Assembly (NCBI GenBank): GCA_947095585.1
Contig: OX352761.1
Span: 141,204,277-141,268,276, forward strand
Origin: Nephrocerus scutellatus
Taxonomy: Eukaryota; Arthropoda; Insecta; Diptera; Pipunculidae
Direction: 5' to 3'
Length of the DNA stretch: 64,000 bases
The notes under the pieces are model-generated. The model was not told the DNA's origin. It saw nothing but the letters and a program-made list of their open reading frames with translations, and ran no database searches. Positions 24,076 to 35,618 of the stretch are shown here, in pieces (the first letter of the stretch is position 1; each line of letters begins with the position of its first letter). The translations under genes and the position numbers were made by a program.

Positions 24076-27000
24076 AAATAATCAAAACCGTTAACATACT
24101 AATATCTTCTGTTAAGCAACTCGTAGCGCATCATTCCTCATCACCAGAATAGAATTAACCTGTGCGGACAACTGAACAACTTCTGTAAGTGACAAATCAT
24201 TTTGAAATATTTTGACATTTAAACACAGAACGATTAATTAAATATTCGATCAGGCGTCGTATCCACGCATACACACTGTCAGCCTCATGGAAGCGACAAC
24301 CAATAATTCAAATTCAAAAAATTATGCATTAACGCATGATTTCACAGAGAACTGACAGCAGAACCAAAATGATATCCAAATTATGGAAAACTACGACACT
24401 GTGGCACTACGGCGTTCAACTCAAAATACGCGATTTCTATCTCAACGACAAAACGAAAACAATTACAGAATGAGTATGTGAGAGAAATTAATGGAAACAA
24501 AATACTGAAATGTCAGGAGATGTCTATCAGCAGGCGGCAGCGCGAACCCAAGATGAGCGTGCTGCTGGAACACAAATGCAGCAGCTTACGATCGCTGATC
24601 ACCGATTCGCGATTCTTGTTTCAATTTACGCGCTTTGATTGATTACGTTGCAGTCGGTTGAAAATTGGAGATTCGTTCAATTCACTCTATCTGATGATCG
24701 GTGAAAAGCGAATCGAAAACGCTCACAAATTGGATAAGTGCCACGATCCAAAGATCGAAATGTTTTGAGGTTTTCCCAATGAAGATATCTTCAGTTGCTT
24801 TAATTGGAATTCAGTTAAAGTCAGTTCGCTGGCGCTGCAACAATAAATTTGTCGGCATACACTTGACTCGCATTCGCGGGTACATCCCACCGCCGCTAAG
24901 GCACAAATCTTCTACTTAGCAAGATTGACTTTTTGCAGATAATCGATCTGCGATATAAATTGCTGGGTTAATTGGATGTGATGTATTTTGAAAAATGATG
25001 GGCACTTTTAGTGGCAATAACTGCGATTACAATTAATAAATAATAATTAATCGACTGACCTCATACATGTCTGAGAAACACGTATCTAGTTAGGAAAAGT
25101 CTCATGATAAGCATTTTGGCATCGTACTGCATATTCACTAAGGGTGTTTAGTTATTGGTATGCCGATACCTGAAAAACTTGCACTTGTATTCTGTATGCG
25201 ATACGTAGGTATAATTTATACCGAATTTTGCGATTTAATTCCGCATTGCGCTTCAATTCAATTGGAATTAAAATCAAAAGAATCCATGAGCGCCAACTAC
25301 CCCTTCCAAACAGAATTGCTAAGATTACGTTATTACACCTAACCAAGCTTATCATAGGTCGGATCTTTGATATTTCTTCTGTTTCTTCGGCAGCGCTTGT
25401 TTCAAGAGGTGCCACAAGACGGCGGCAAAATTAAACTCCACGATTATATGTATCTCTTGATACAGATATCAAAAGCAAACATGTTAAACGAATCGACAGC
25501 CACGGTTGCTGTGCACAGTCGACGTGGACTCTTGCCTGGGTGAGCACATTTATACACAAATTGAATAGTTCAATTATCTCAAGGAGTGTGTAGCTGTCAA
25601 AATAGCCGCAATCGTGAACGCATTGCACTTTGGTAGCGCAGTAATTGATTTGTGGCCTTTTAAACAAATGTTGTAGAGTTCTTGTGTTACCAGTGCGCTC
25701 ACTTTAATTGAAAGTCGGTGGCGAATGCATCAGCCAATACCAACAACGACTAGCCAGTCTCAGCCTACTGACAATAAACGAACCGACCTAACAAACAAAA
25801 TCTTGGCAATGACAAATCGAGCAATTATCAAGCCAAACGCAAACCAATCCCAGTCGCTAACGTAATTCGCGGTCGCGCAGTCGCAAATGTTTCGATTAAC
25901 ATCCACTAATATGCAATTTATTTTCGAAAACAATTCTAATTCGCAATGGCAACTATAAATTTTGACATAATATGCAAATTGGCGTTCTTTGCTAAATTGA
26001 AGACTGTTGCCGACTATCGTGCATTCCCGGCAAGCGGCAGGCACTTCTCATACATATACTCACGCCAGCCAGCGAGGCAGCAAAGTTGCAACCAGCTCCA
26101 TGTCTTTGCCAGTAAAATGACCAATAAATTAGCATAACTATCTGACTGAATTAGCTGAGGCTATTAGCAGTGGCACTTTTTTCTACTCATGCGTTCTTGA
26201 ATGCTGCAACTTTGAGTTGGCTCACACTCTATACTCGTTGGTTGCAGTCATATCTTTCCTGTCCTGACGCTGACGCTGACTATTTTGAGTGAATCGGTGC
26301 AGTCTGATGCACACACAGTGCTGGCTGAGTCACACATTCTCTTGTTCTGCTGACCATATTATGATGCAGATGCAGATTATTTTACATTCTGTATAATATC
26401 CTTTCCCGAACAGCTCCTATGTAAACAATAAAAAACGAAATGAGCTTGTTAATCGAGTTATTTAATTAAGCCACAGGAAGGTATTTTGTGTTTTAATATC
26501 AGATTGCGACTGTGGGAAAAAGTCATGAATGGTTCACCGAAACAAGTGTGAAGGCTTGTGGTGGTGATTATTGTGTGAGATATGGACGATTTCTTAATTG
26601 TCTTGATTTGATAATAAACGAAAAACTATTTACTCGTCTGTTACCGTTATGTAGCGAGACTTTATAAAACTGCTTTTTTCGCTTGTGCACATAAAAAATG
26701 TAACCACAACAACACGGTTTGTTAAAAAAAAACTACAAAACATCAACCAACCAACATCCAAGCTGTGCTAAGCATTAGAATTAGAATACCCTTGACACAC
26801 TGGCATACTTAAACTAGTTCAAGTCTCATTTCCAGTTTTATTTTTGTTAAACTAGTTACGGAATTCGTTTCTTCAAACCCTGTTTACGGAACTCTTCTAT
26901 CGCAGTTGTACGAGTTCACTACAGCTGATTTTGACATTTGATTGAAAAATTTTGTTAGTTACAAGAAGCTGCTCTTGCACCCCCTGGCTTGAGAGAAAAA

Positions 27001-27218
27001 AATATACAATTTAATTACTTATATAACAAGTTGTTATATTAAGAGTTTATTGTTATTTGTTATTTGACAACTTATATATGTATATCAATATATGGTTGTG
27101 TATTTTATACACTTTAGGGTAAAACTTTGATAAAAGATATAGATATGTTTTGAATAAAAGCTGCAAGCGTTGTTGTCCAAAACTGTGTCAGTTTACTTGA
27201 CTTAACTATAATTTTAAG
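24076..27218. other. No supported gene
   Basis: Mostly AT-rich. Short CTGACG repeats occur near 26,267. Open frames of 60-95 codons on both strands near 24,700, 25,150-25,430 and 25,760-26,140 show no domain and are at chance length. Confidence 0.45.
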
Positions 27219-27392
27219 GATGAATCATCATCATATTTGGCTCTACAACCGGTGTACGGTCCTGGCCTCCCCCAAAAAATGTATCCACCGGTCCCGATTT
27301 CGAGCCGATGTCATCCAGTTTGGCATCCCTCAACTCAGGGCGTCCTGGTATACGCCATCCTTCCAGCGTAGGCTTGACCGGCCTAGCAAAAG
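27219..27392 (-). mobile_element. LINE-gamma (RTE-like) 3' end fragment
   Basis: On the minus strand this encodes the C-terminus RSSLRWKDGVYQDAL ... MPNWMTSARNRDRWIHFLGE, followed by a stop and a short 3' UTR ending in an ATGATG run. It is clearly homologous to 34,820-34,985 on the plus strand. Severe 5' truncation is typical of RTE-type retrotransposition. One in-frame stop interrupts it. Confidence 0.85.
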
Positions 27393-27871
27393 AAAGTACT
27401 TTGGCTTGCCATCTAATCTAGATAATAATAGTAATACAGGACCTAATTTAATTCCTCCCCTTTATATTAAAAGTTGTACACCCAAAGAAAAAGCTGTAAA
27501 ATTGTTTATAATAGCTGGTTAACTCTACAAATTTGGTTGTAGTTTTTGACCCCACAACATGTGTTGTTGATTGTACGAAGATATGGCTGTCAATACTAAT
27601 TATATTAATTATTATACTTATAATAAAATAAAAATTACAAAAAATTGATTATTTATAATTGTTGAATTACTAAGCATTGTTTATGCAATAATATTGCATA
27701 TTTATATTTATACATATTTAAAGTTATAAAGTTTAATTGAATTAACTTGAATGCGTTTATTTCGGAACACTTTTCTTCTATCATTCAATGTATTTAACTG
27801 TATTGGTGTCATGTAAAGTTTGCAATGTCTTAAGTATCACAATCATTAAGAATCATCGATTATCAACTACA
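27393..27871. other. No feature seen
   Basis: Very AT-rich interval directly left of a Helitron insertion. No gene or repeat recognised. Confidence 0.4.
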
Positions 27872-28377
27872 TCTATATATATAAAAGTGAAACTTTGTAT
27901 GTGTGTATGTCCGGTATAGACTGCCAAACCCTTCAACCGATCGCGTTCTAATTTTGCATATGGGTTTTCTACCATAAAAGGCACTTAATAGGCATATTTT
28001 GAAAGTGGTCAGACTCCTGAGTCAAAGGGTCTCCATAAGAATTTTTTTTATTGTTTCTACAAATCGCATGTGTTTATGAACCAATCGCGTTCAAACTTAT
28101 TCTATAGTTATCTGGGCAGGTGAGGTGGTCAGTTGGTGAGTTGGTCAGTTGGTGCGAGTTCAGTGGGTGGGGTGGTCTGTGAGTGGGTGGTCATATGAGG
28201 TCAGAGGTCCGTGGACTGAGGGTCAGATGGTGGTGGGTCAGTGGGCGGGAGGTCAGTGGGTGTAGTGTTAGTGGGCGGGTTAACTTGGTGGGGGTCAGTG
28301 GGATGGGGCAGCTGGGAAACGCCGGAGACGATGGGTGGGTAATGAAGCCACGAGCAACACCGGGCACTTCAGCTAGT
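27872..28377 (+). mobile_element. Non-autonomous Helitron-type element, copy 1 (506 bp)
   Basis: Begins TCTATATATATAAAAGTG after a host A and ends CACTTCAGCTAG before a host T, which is the TC...CTRR structure and A/T target of Helitrons. The GC-rich segment just inside the 3' end (ACGAGCAACACCGGGC) is a weak hairpin. The right half (28,120-28,320) is a GT-rich array built on GGTCAGTGGG words. No Rep/helicase coding, so mobilisation would depend on an autonomous relative. A second copy in opposite orientation lies at 61,926-62,506. Confidence 0.8.
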
Positions 28378-28834
28378 AGCAAATATAATGAAAATCGAAA
28401 TACAATATTTTAAAATATTTTTATTAGCTCGCTTTCTTTGCTTTTTTCTGTTAGGGTGGAATTTTGTAATTGATTTTAAAATAACTTCCTATTGAGCTAG
28501 AGACTTGAAACGGTAAACGAAGCTCAGAACTGTATGAACATTGACAAATCTGAAGAAAAAAATAACCCACGCGAGTTTGCAATTTGTTTCAGCTCAGACT
28601 ACTACGCACAATTCCAAACGTATTAAATTAACAATGTATCTTTATTAGTGAACATGTTATATTCACGGCACACAAGAAAGATTATTTCATTATTATCAAT
28701 TATAATATTAAGACACAATTTCACGAAAGACACAACCACACGCAACAATAACAACAACATAATTGCAGACGAAATTCCAAAAAAACGCGTGTTTGAAAAG
28801 CGATAAAGAAAAAGCGTTTGGTCTGTAATCCGCA
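28378..28834. other. No feature seen
   Basis: AT-rich spacer between the Helitron and a LINE fragment. The LINE frame breaks down near 28,835. Confidence 0.4.
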
Positions 28835-29500
28835 ATAGCTAGTTTCTCTGTAAACTGCTGCTTTATGCAGCGGATACTCCCAAGATATTGGAAACTATCT
28901 ACTCTCTCTACCGGCTGTCCAGCAATGTTAACTTGAGTTACTGAGTTAGTGCCGAGGTTGATGATTTTGGTTTTGGCAGTATTCATCTTCAAACCCGCAA
29001 CATTTGCCTCCCTTTCCACATTTGTTGTCATTTGGTTCAGCTCCATAATTCTGTGTGAGAGTAAACAAACGTCGTCAGCGTAGTCCATATGTTTGAGTTG
29101 AGATGTAAGATTCCAACGAATTCCTCCGTTTCCAGTAGATAAAGCTGCGCGAAGTACATCGGTAATCGCTCAAGTACTACTTTGGCTATTACCTTTGCAA
29201 CTGCAGGAAGAACGCAAATGCCTTTCCAGTATTCGCACTCCATAAGACTACCTTTTTTAGGGAACTTGACAATCATTTCCTTCTTCCACTAGTCGGGGAA
29301 AGTTGCTACTTCCGGCAGCTCCGTTTGATTTGGGTGCATATCGTTAGCAAATACATGGTTAAGGACCGTAGAGAAATGCGCCTTCCACCGTTTGAGCTGA
29401 TCCTCATCTGAAACGAGTACCTTTCACCGGATGTTGGCTAGAGCGGTGACCACCTGTCAGCTCTCTGGTGATTATGTAAACGGTTCTGCTATCGCACCTG
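28835..29500 (-). mobile_element. LINE-delta reverse transcriptase fragment
   Basis: Minus strand. The order is DQLKRWKAHFSTVLNH near 29,400 (pre-RT linker), then MIVKFPKKGSLMECEYWKGI from 29,276 (RT fingers), then the catalytic MDYADDVCLLSH with YADD at 29,082-29,071, and LKMNTAKTKIINLG and VERVDSFQYLGSI near 28,900. The part between fingers and YADD is largely deleted, and a stop lies before the KKEM segment. It differs from the other LINEs here. RTE-like or another craniate/insect LINE clade is possible; I cannot assign it. Confidence 0.75.
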
Positions 29501-29503
29501 CTA

Positions 29504-30538
29504 TCTATATATTTAAAATAGAGAATTTATTTGTATATTTGTGCCTAACTAGCTCTGGAACGCCTTGACCAATTCCAACTTGGTATACATATTAGTTACT
29601 ATGTGGAATCAAACATAGGTGGTGGGGGGTAGCACGTTTTTTGGCTGGGGGAGGCGTGGCAGGCGACTATAGGGTCGGACCCACCGTTTTCGGTATCGCC
29701 GAGACGAATAGTGCTGGAAGTACACTCCTATGGGTGAGTTATATTCCCGCAGGGGGTGGCTGTTCGATATTAGAGTTGATTCTATGGTTTTCGGGGTCGC
29801 TGAGTTGAATGGTGATGGTAAGACAGCTCTAGGGGGATGGGGTCGAAACGGAGTGGGGGGGGGGTGACCGATATTAGAGTCGAATTCTAAGGTTTTCGGA
29901 GTCGCTGAGTTGAATGGTGATGGTAAGACAGCTCTAGGGGGATGGGGTCGATAACTGAGGGGGGGGTGACCGATGTTAGTGTTGATTTTATGGTTTTCGG
30001 GTCGCTGGGTTGAATGGTGATGGTAAAACAGCTTTAGGGGGATGGGGTCGCTAACTGAGGGAAGAGGGTGACCGATATTAGTGTCGATCCCATAGTTTTC
30101 GGGGTCGCTGAGATAATAGTGGTGTATAGAATGGTACTCGGCAACCATTTAGCGACGAATTTGTGGGTGAGGACATTGTCGCCACTACTTAAAATTGGAA
30201 AAGGTAGATTAGTAGCCGTGTTTCTATTTCTATTTATCCGGCTGTTTCTCAAAACTATAACATTTTAAACCGGTTGCTTGAAGGGGCCATTCTTGCTACC
30301 AAAATGGAGAAAACCACGAAATAAACAATCAAATACTTGCCATCTTAATAGGCGTAGTCACTGAATATAAGTGTATCGATACCTTTGTATTTGAATACTA
30401 TAGCTATAATTTCAAATATATTTTTGTTAATAAAAACTAAAATTTTACCTTATAGATTGATATCATTCTTTTTTCTACCCCTGCCTAATAGAAGATTGGG
30501 ATGAATAAATACCTGGGCAACGCCGGGTAATCAGCTAG
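29504..30538 (+). mobile_element. Non-autonomous Helitron-type element with internal minisatellite (1,035 bp)
   Basis: Begins TCTATATATTTAAAATAGAG and ends CGCCGGGTAATCAGCTAG followed by T. ACCTGGGCAACGCCGGGT just before the end can fold into a short GC hairpin, the third Helitron hallmark. Between lie a 99-100-bp minisatellite (29,756-30,125) and AT-rich sequence. No helicase or Rep coding. It abuts the 5' edge of the LINE-delta fragment. Confidence 0.75.
29756..30125. repeat. 99-100-bp minisatellite, about 4 units
   Basis: Each unit contains GACCGATATTAG, TTTTCGGGGTCGCTGAG, TTGAATGGTGATGGTAA and AGCTCTAGGGGGATGGGG. Unit starts are spaced close to 99, 99 and 101 bp. The 99-bp period keeps one minus-strand frame open, giving a repetitive 179-codon frame that I do not regard as a gene. 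Confidence 0.85.
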
Positions 30539-31808
30539 TAATCTATAAAAATTGCCAATGCAAAGCAAAACTAATTTCTGAGCTTAGCATCTCTTCGTCT
30601 TTATTTTAAGTATATAAAATAGCATATATGCTAAGCAAAAATTAATTCAAATCCAAGCTATACATATTGAGTCATATTGCTTTATCATAATGTACAAAAA
30701 AAATGTATTCGGGATAGGACAAAATTGCTGGGATTATCGCACAAGAATTGTGTTTTTATAACAACTTTTAAGCTGTGTAAGCAGTGCAATTACCTTTTGC
30801 TTAGTATCGCAACAAATACATCTCGTATATATATGTTTAACATGAAATGAATGAAAAAAATATATAATTCGATCGTTTACATGCCTACAACGGCTAATTG
30901 GTCTATAATGACACATGCGAAAGTTCGCTTGAACCACGTAGATATGTGTATCTCGATGTATCGGAACATTAAATGATTATTACGTCTTCGAACACGTCAC
31001 AACAGCTGGAATCACGCAAACTTTTTATGCCCATTCGTGCTTTGGTTCTAAGGAACTTCCGTTCGTACGTTCTAATACAACAGGATAACTGCATGCAGTC
31101 AAGCTGTTGTGCGAAAGGCAAACAACAAACGCGACAAACGACAATTATTCCCATTCAAACTCTCCCACAAACAAACACATACTCATACATTTTTAATGAT
31201 ACACCCGAGACCCGACGGGCGGATCTACTAAAACAACTAATAACCGCTAAATCCGCTAAATTTAAATGTTTGAAAATGTCGGAGCATGCGGCAACGGCTG
31301 TGTTTTGTCAGTAATTTATGCTTATGCTAACTATACTCGTAAGTAGTGCAATGCAAACGACAAGGACCCCTAAGACCCTGAGTGCACGAAAGGCCAACCA
31401 CAGAAGAAGCCGTTTTGTTGCGTTGCATCCAGCCGGATTGTGTAGTAGATTCGCCCAACTCTAGCTATTGGCGAGTGGCGACGACGGTGCAGCTGCGTCA
31501 TGTCGCGTTGTCGAAAACGTGTGACAAATCCCCAAGTGCGGAGCAGCGATAAAACGGTTCGCCACCTGACACGCAACCTTATTTGTTTAGCGCGCACGTA
31601 CAGCCAGAACTGGCGCTATACGAGATGTATGCAATTAGATAAGCGTTTAATAATTATTGCGGAATTAATAGAAATGTTTTATTACAATAAATTAGCCCCC
31701 CAAGATAAGTGCAGTTGCAAGGCTTTTCGACTCTACTGCCGTAGCTCAGTGGAAACAATTACCCGACAGACCGTAACGTACGTCGCGCTGCACCAAAATT
31801 AATTCCAC
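30539..31808. other. No supported gene
   Basis: Left half AT-rich. 31,370-31,620 is GC-richer with overlapping opposed open frames and no recognisable product. Confidence 0.4.
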
Positions 31809-32064
31809 CTAGCGACAGTTTGCGCGTCAGTTGCCCATCGGTCGGGCCACTGTAGCCAATGGTGTGGATGAAAATTGGATTACCCTGTCGCGTAAAGATC
31901 ACGCAGGGACGTTGGTCGGACAGAAAGAGGCGGACAACGTTGCCGAGTGCACTGCTCAGAGTCGACCACTTAAGGTCTACATCGGTTGGCACCACCAGAG
32001 CCGCCTGCCGTCTGCCGCCTGCCAACTGCCATCCACCAACTACCAACATCATCATCAATTCCAT
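31809..32064 (-). other. Candidate first exon with signal peptide (weak)
   Basis: Minus-strand ATG at 32,064 opens MELMMMLVVGGWQLAGG, a plausible signal peptide, followed by about 70 codons with C/G-ending usage. They include LGNVVRLFLSDQRPCVIFTR and GNPIFIHTIGYSGPTDG, running to a possible donor (CTAG then GTGGAA) at 31,809-31,808. A secreted or receptor N-terminus (for example the ligand-binding side of an ionotropic receptor) would suit, but I do not recognise the family and find no second exon. The GC-rich context also lowers stop frequency, so chance is a real alternative. Confidence 0.27.
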
Positions 32065-33605
32065 TCGCAGTTGAGAGTCGTCGCCATCCGAGCTCACTTC
32101 GCGATTGCAACCACATGGTGTGTGTTGTCCGACGCAGCAGTTCCTGATGGTTCCTCAATGTAGGCTTCTCATGTCGCAGCTCGCAGTGGCATCGGATGCT
32201 TCACGCGCGTGTGGAGCATATTTTTCGCATTAGGCGACATTCAGATCGTAACTGTTCCCTGTAGGAAATGTGGTGTTGGAGTGTACGAGTAGACTGCTGG
32301 GAGAACTCCCCGCCATTGCTATGGTATGGTGGTGCAAGATACCGCTATATCGCTCACTACCGATAATATGCCAACGTATTTATTGTTGTTAATTATTTGT
32401 TTTCGTGACATCAATAATTAAACACTTTGCAGTTGCGTGGCGCTGCCATGCCACCGAATCGAATCGATGGTCGAGTGCGCGCTCATTGGAACTGGTGCGC
32501 GGAACGAATTTCTGCATTGCATTGCACTCGACTCTGGCTACTCTGCAATGGAGAACTGAATTTATGCAGTTAATGAGTCAATAAATGTTAACCCGGCTGA
32601 CACCAGTGATTTATTTATTTTTTTTCGCAGTTTTTTATCCCTACAGTGCGATTCTTTTGTTGCACTCTTCACTGCTGTTGTCGTTTGCTGTTTGTGGTGG
32701 CTTCTGTTGCTCCGTAATCGTATCATCTTCATCGGATATCGTATAGTCGCAGCGCAATCATTGGTAACTTCTTTAGAAAGCTGTGCACTGCTCAAGTCCT
32801 GGTGCTAACGCCGTCGATGGTGCCTCAGGAAACGTCATTAAATTCGTTTGCATTATCTATTCCATGGGGAGTTGTGACCGGGCAGCTCAGCAGCAGCTCG
32901 ACGCATAACAAAATAAATGAGTATATCGTCGTCGTCGTCGTCGTCCTCGTCCTCGTCGTCATGGATGTACCCGTAGTCGTAATGTGGTCCCCGCTGATGC
33001 TGTCTGCTGATGTGTCTTGCGTATCTAACTCTCCACTAGTGGCTGGCTCTGTTTACAGCGATTAATTTCTGTAATGAGATCACTTGCTGTCGATAATGAA
33101 AACATTTAAAGTGTAAATCTGTACGATTCCGGATATTATTTCAACGCGATTTGATTTTTAATGTTTCGTTGCAATAAATAAATAAATTGAGATTGCAGCG
33201 TAGGATTATTGTAGGAATAGCACACTCAGGAACTCATGAGGTTTGTTCCATATGAAGGGAAAAAAAGGAGCTAGAAGCTAATTTATACGATTAAGTAATG
33301 TCTTATTTATGGCTTAAAGTTGCGGTGAATTTATGTTGAAATGTCCTTTATTGGTAATACAGAGCAATTGACGTATACTTTTGCACATATACATATTTAG
33401 TTTTCGCTTTTTTTCTCCTACTTATGTGTATCATAGGTATGTTATGCTACTTTAATGCCCATTAATACATTCGTAATTGTTTTCCTACCTTTTGAGTGTA
33501 TTCTCAGTAGAGAATCAGTAACAGTATCATCGCAGTTTAACAGTAAACCTTTGTAGACAGAGCACGCGAAGATGAATGTATAGAGCTCAGAATATATGAA
33601 AAAAC
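32065..33605. other. No supported gene; CGT microsatellite
   Basis: A CGT/CGTCCTCGT run lies at about 32,925-32,961. Its six frames give acidic, threonine or valine runs that are not evidence of a protein. The remainder is AT-rich without domains. Confidence 0.4.
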
Positions 33606-34990
33606 AGTTCACCGGCGAAAGAAAGCAGCCTGGGAGAAGAATCTCGTCCGTGAACTTGAACAGTACAGAGAGTGAGGAACGCACCAGGCGCGAAAGTTCT
33701 GCGAAGAGAGGTATGACGCAATACGGCTCAAAAATAATAAGGCCCCGGGATCAGATGGTATCCCAGCGGAGCTGATAACGTCAGGAGGGTCCGCAATACA
33801 CCAAGTAATTCATGAACTAATGGTGCAATAGATGCCAGAGGACTGGCGAAAAGGTATACTTTGGCCAATACATAAGAAAGGAGATAAAACAACATGCAGC
33901 AATTGTCGTGGTATAACGTTGTTGGGTACCGCGTATAAGATATTCTCCTCTATCCTTCAAGGCAGGATAGCCCCCCATGCGCTAAAGTCATAATTGGTCC
34001 ATAACAGTGTGGCTTCATCCCAGGCAACTGAACAACTGATCAGATTTACACCTTAAGGCAGGTGATGGAAATGTCTAGAGTTTTAAAAATCACTACACCA
34101 TCTTTTTATAGACTTTAAAGCCGCCTATGATAGCATAGCCAGAGTATAACTTTATAAAGCCATGAGAGAATTCGGCATCTCAAATAAACTGACACGACTA
34201 TGTAGGTGGACCATGACCAATGTTATAAGCCAAGTAAAAATATCCGGATCGCTATCAAGCCCATTCAACATCTATAACGGACTCCAACAAGGCGATGGAC
34301 TGGCCTGCGTCCTCTTCAACCTGGCGTTGAAGAAACTGATCCGAGACTCTGACGTAACGGCGAGAGGAATAATCCTCTATAAGTCCATTCAGACCATGTA
34401 TGCGAATTATAGAATATTCAACATTGGTCTCTCAATTAGAATAGTGGAGCGCAAATGTGAAGTAGTCCAATCCTTTAACTATCTCGGGTCAACTGCAGCA
34501 GCCAATAACAGCATGCAACAAGAAATACGCGCACAGTTGCTTAAAGCCAACAAAGCCTACTATAGTCTGTCAAGACTCTTCAAATCCAGGAACTTAACCA
34601 TAACATCCAAGCTGCTGATATATAAGACAATGGTCATACCAGTACTTACATATGGATCCGAGACTTGTGTGCTTAGCAAAAAGCATTCTGACCTCTTAGC
34701 CGCGTTCGAGAGAAAAGAGAAAAGCGTTACCGCGTCGTCGACATCGTGAAGAAAATTAAGCTCGGTATGCTCCTGTGGGCAGGAAACGTAGATCGCATGA
34801 GTAGAATTTATGGAACACGACAGCGAGGCCGGCCAAGCCTACGCTTAAAGGATGGCGTAGACCAGGACGCCCAGAGTTTAGGGATGCAAAACTGGATGAC
34901 ATCGGCTCGAAATCGGGACCAGTGGAAAGAGTTTTTGCGGGAGGCCAGGACCGGACCCCGGTTGTAGAGCCAAATATGATGAATGTCTAT
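33606..34990 (+). mobile_element. LINE-gamma (RTE-like) retrotransposon relic
   Basis: ORF2 remnant in order: KKAAWEKNLVRELEQYRE (33,606, linker), a deletion joint into LKNNKAPGSDGIPAELITSG (33,730), MPEDWRKGILWPIHKKGDK and CRGITLLGTAYKIFS (33,835-33,950), DFKAAYDSI near 34,110, then an open stretch from 34,162 with YNGLQQGDGLACVLFNLAL and VVQSFNYLGS through TYGSETCVLSKK near 34,650. The C-terminus RPSLRLKDGVDQDAQSLGMQ ends in a stop near 34,967. The catalytic YADD segment is lost: a YANY remnant follows a deletion. RGITLL / GLQQGD / YGSETW-type motifs are typical of RTE/JAM1-like elements of insects. Confidence 0.88.
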
Positions 34991-35459
34991 ATTTGGAATA
35001 ATGGCCCAGTTCGTATAATTTTGTAAACAAGCGCGCCGGACTACACATCGATATCCACAAGATGGGCAGCCTCTATTTTTCAGATTCCAGTCAACATCTG
35101 TAATCAGTTAGATCTCAGCGTGCACTATCGAATGGTTTCGTTTAAACCCAAAATGGTTTTGCGGAAGTATCGCTATATTTCACATATCTTCCTCTCAAAT
35201 CAAGGCTGTACACATTTTTAACGACTGTCAATGTAACCATCCCTTGTGACTATTTTCAAGTAGTTCCAAAAATCCCATACTGAGACTTTATCAAACCTCG
35301 TGAAGGTCAGCCCAAACCATTAAATGGTAGCTGCCAAACTGATCTTGAATGCTTTGTTGTGTCACCACCTGTAGTACTCGAAAAATCTCCCCGATGAGTT
35401 CCCCAATTTTTAATGACACAATAGAAAGCACCAGGAAAGGAAAAAAAGTTGTTGGTTTT
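34991..35459. other. No supported gene
   Basis: AT-rich interval. A 60-codon open frame at 35,291-35,482 (minus) runs into the hairpin and shows no domain. Confidence 0.4.
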
Positions 35460-35618
35460 GTTAAAAAAAAGTTGAGAAACATTTAAAAAAAACAAATAAA
35501 AGTTATCGCAGCATACAAAAATATAAAATATTTTAATAATATCTGGTTATCTTGTATTTTTGTGTGCTGCGATAACTTTTATTTGTTTTTTTTAAATGTT
35601 TCTCAACTTTTTTTTAAC
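35460..35618. repeat. Near-perfect inverted repeat: 64-bp arms, 31-bp loop
   Basis: The left arm (35,460-35,523) and right arm (35,555-35,618) are reverse complements over 64 bp with a single mismatch (the left arm reads GCATAC where perfect pairing needs GCACAC). The arms include GTTGAGAAAC, ACAAATAAAAGTTATCGC and A/T runs. The 31-bp loop is AT-rich. Transcribed, it would form a long RNA hairpin. It could be a recent fold-back element or a palindromic duplication. Confidence 0.95.

Noticed and set aside
28191..28413. Frames with SGREVSG- or HPLTSRPLT-like repeats (also at 61,802-62,095)
   Set aside because: They translate the GGTCAGTGGG array of the Helitron-type element and are not conserved as protein.
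29609..30148. 179-codon minus-strand frame rich in proline and histidine
   Set aside because: It coincides with the 99-bp minisatellite of a Helitron-type element and is open because of the repeat period.
32925..32961. Acidic-tract protein from the CGT/GAC run
   Set aside because: Trinucleotide run; every frame gives a homopolymer-like tract, and stops flank it in the acidic frame.
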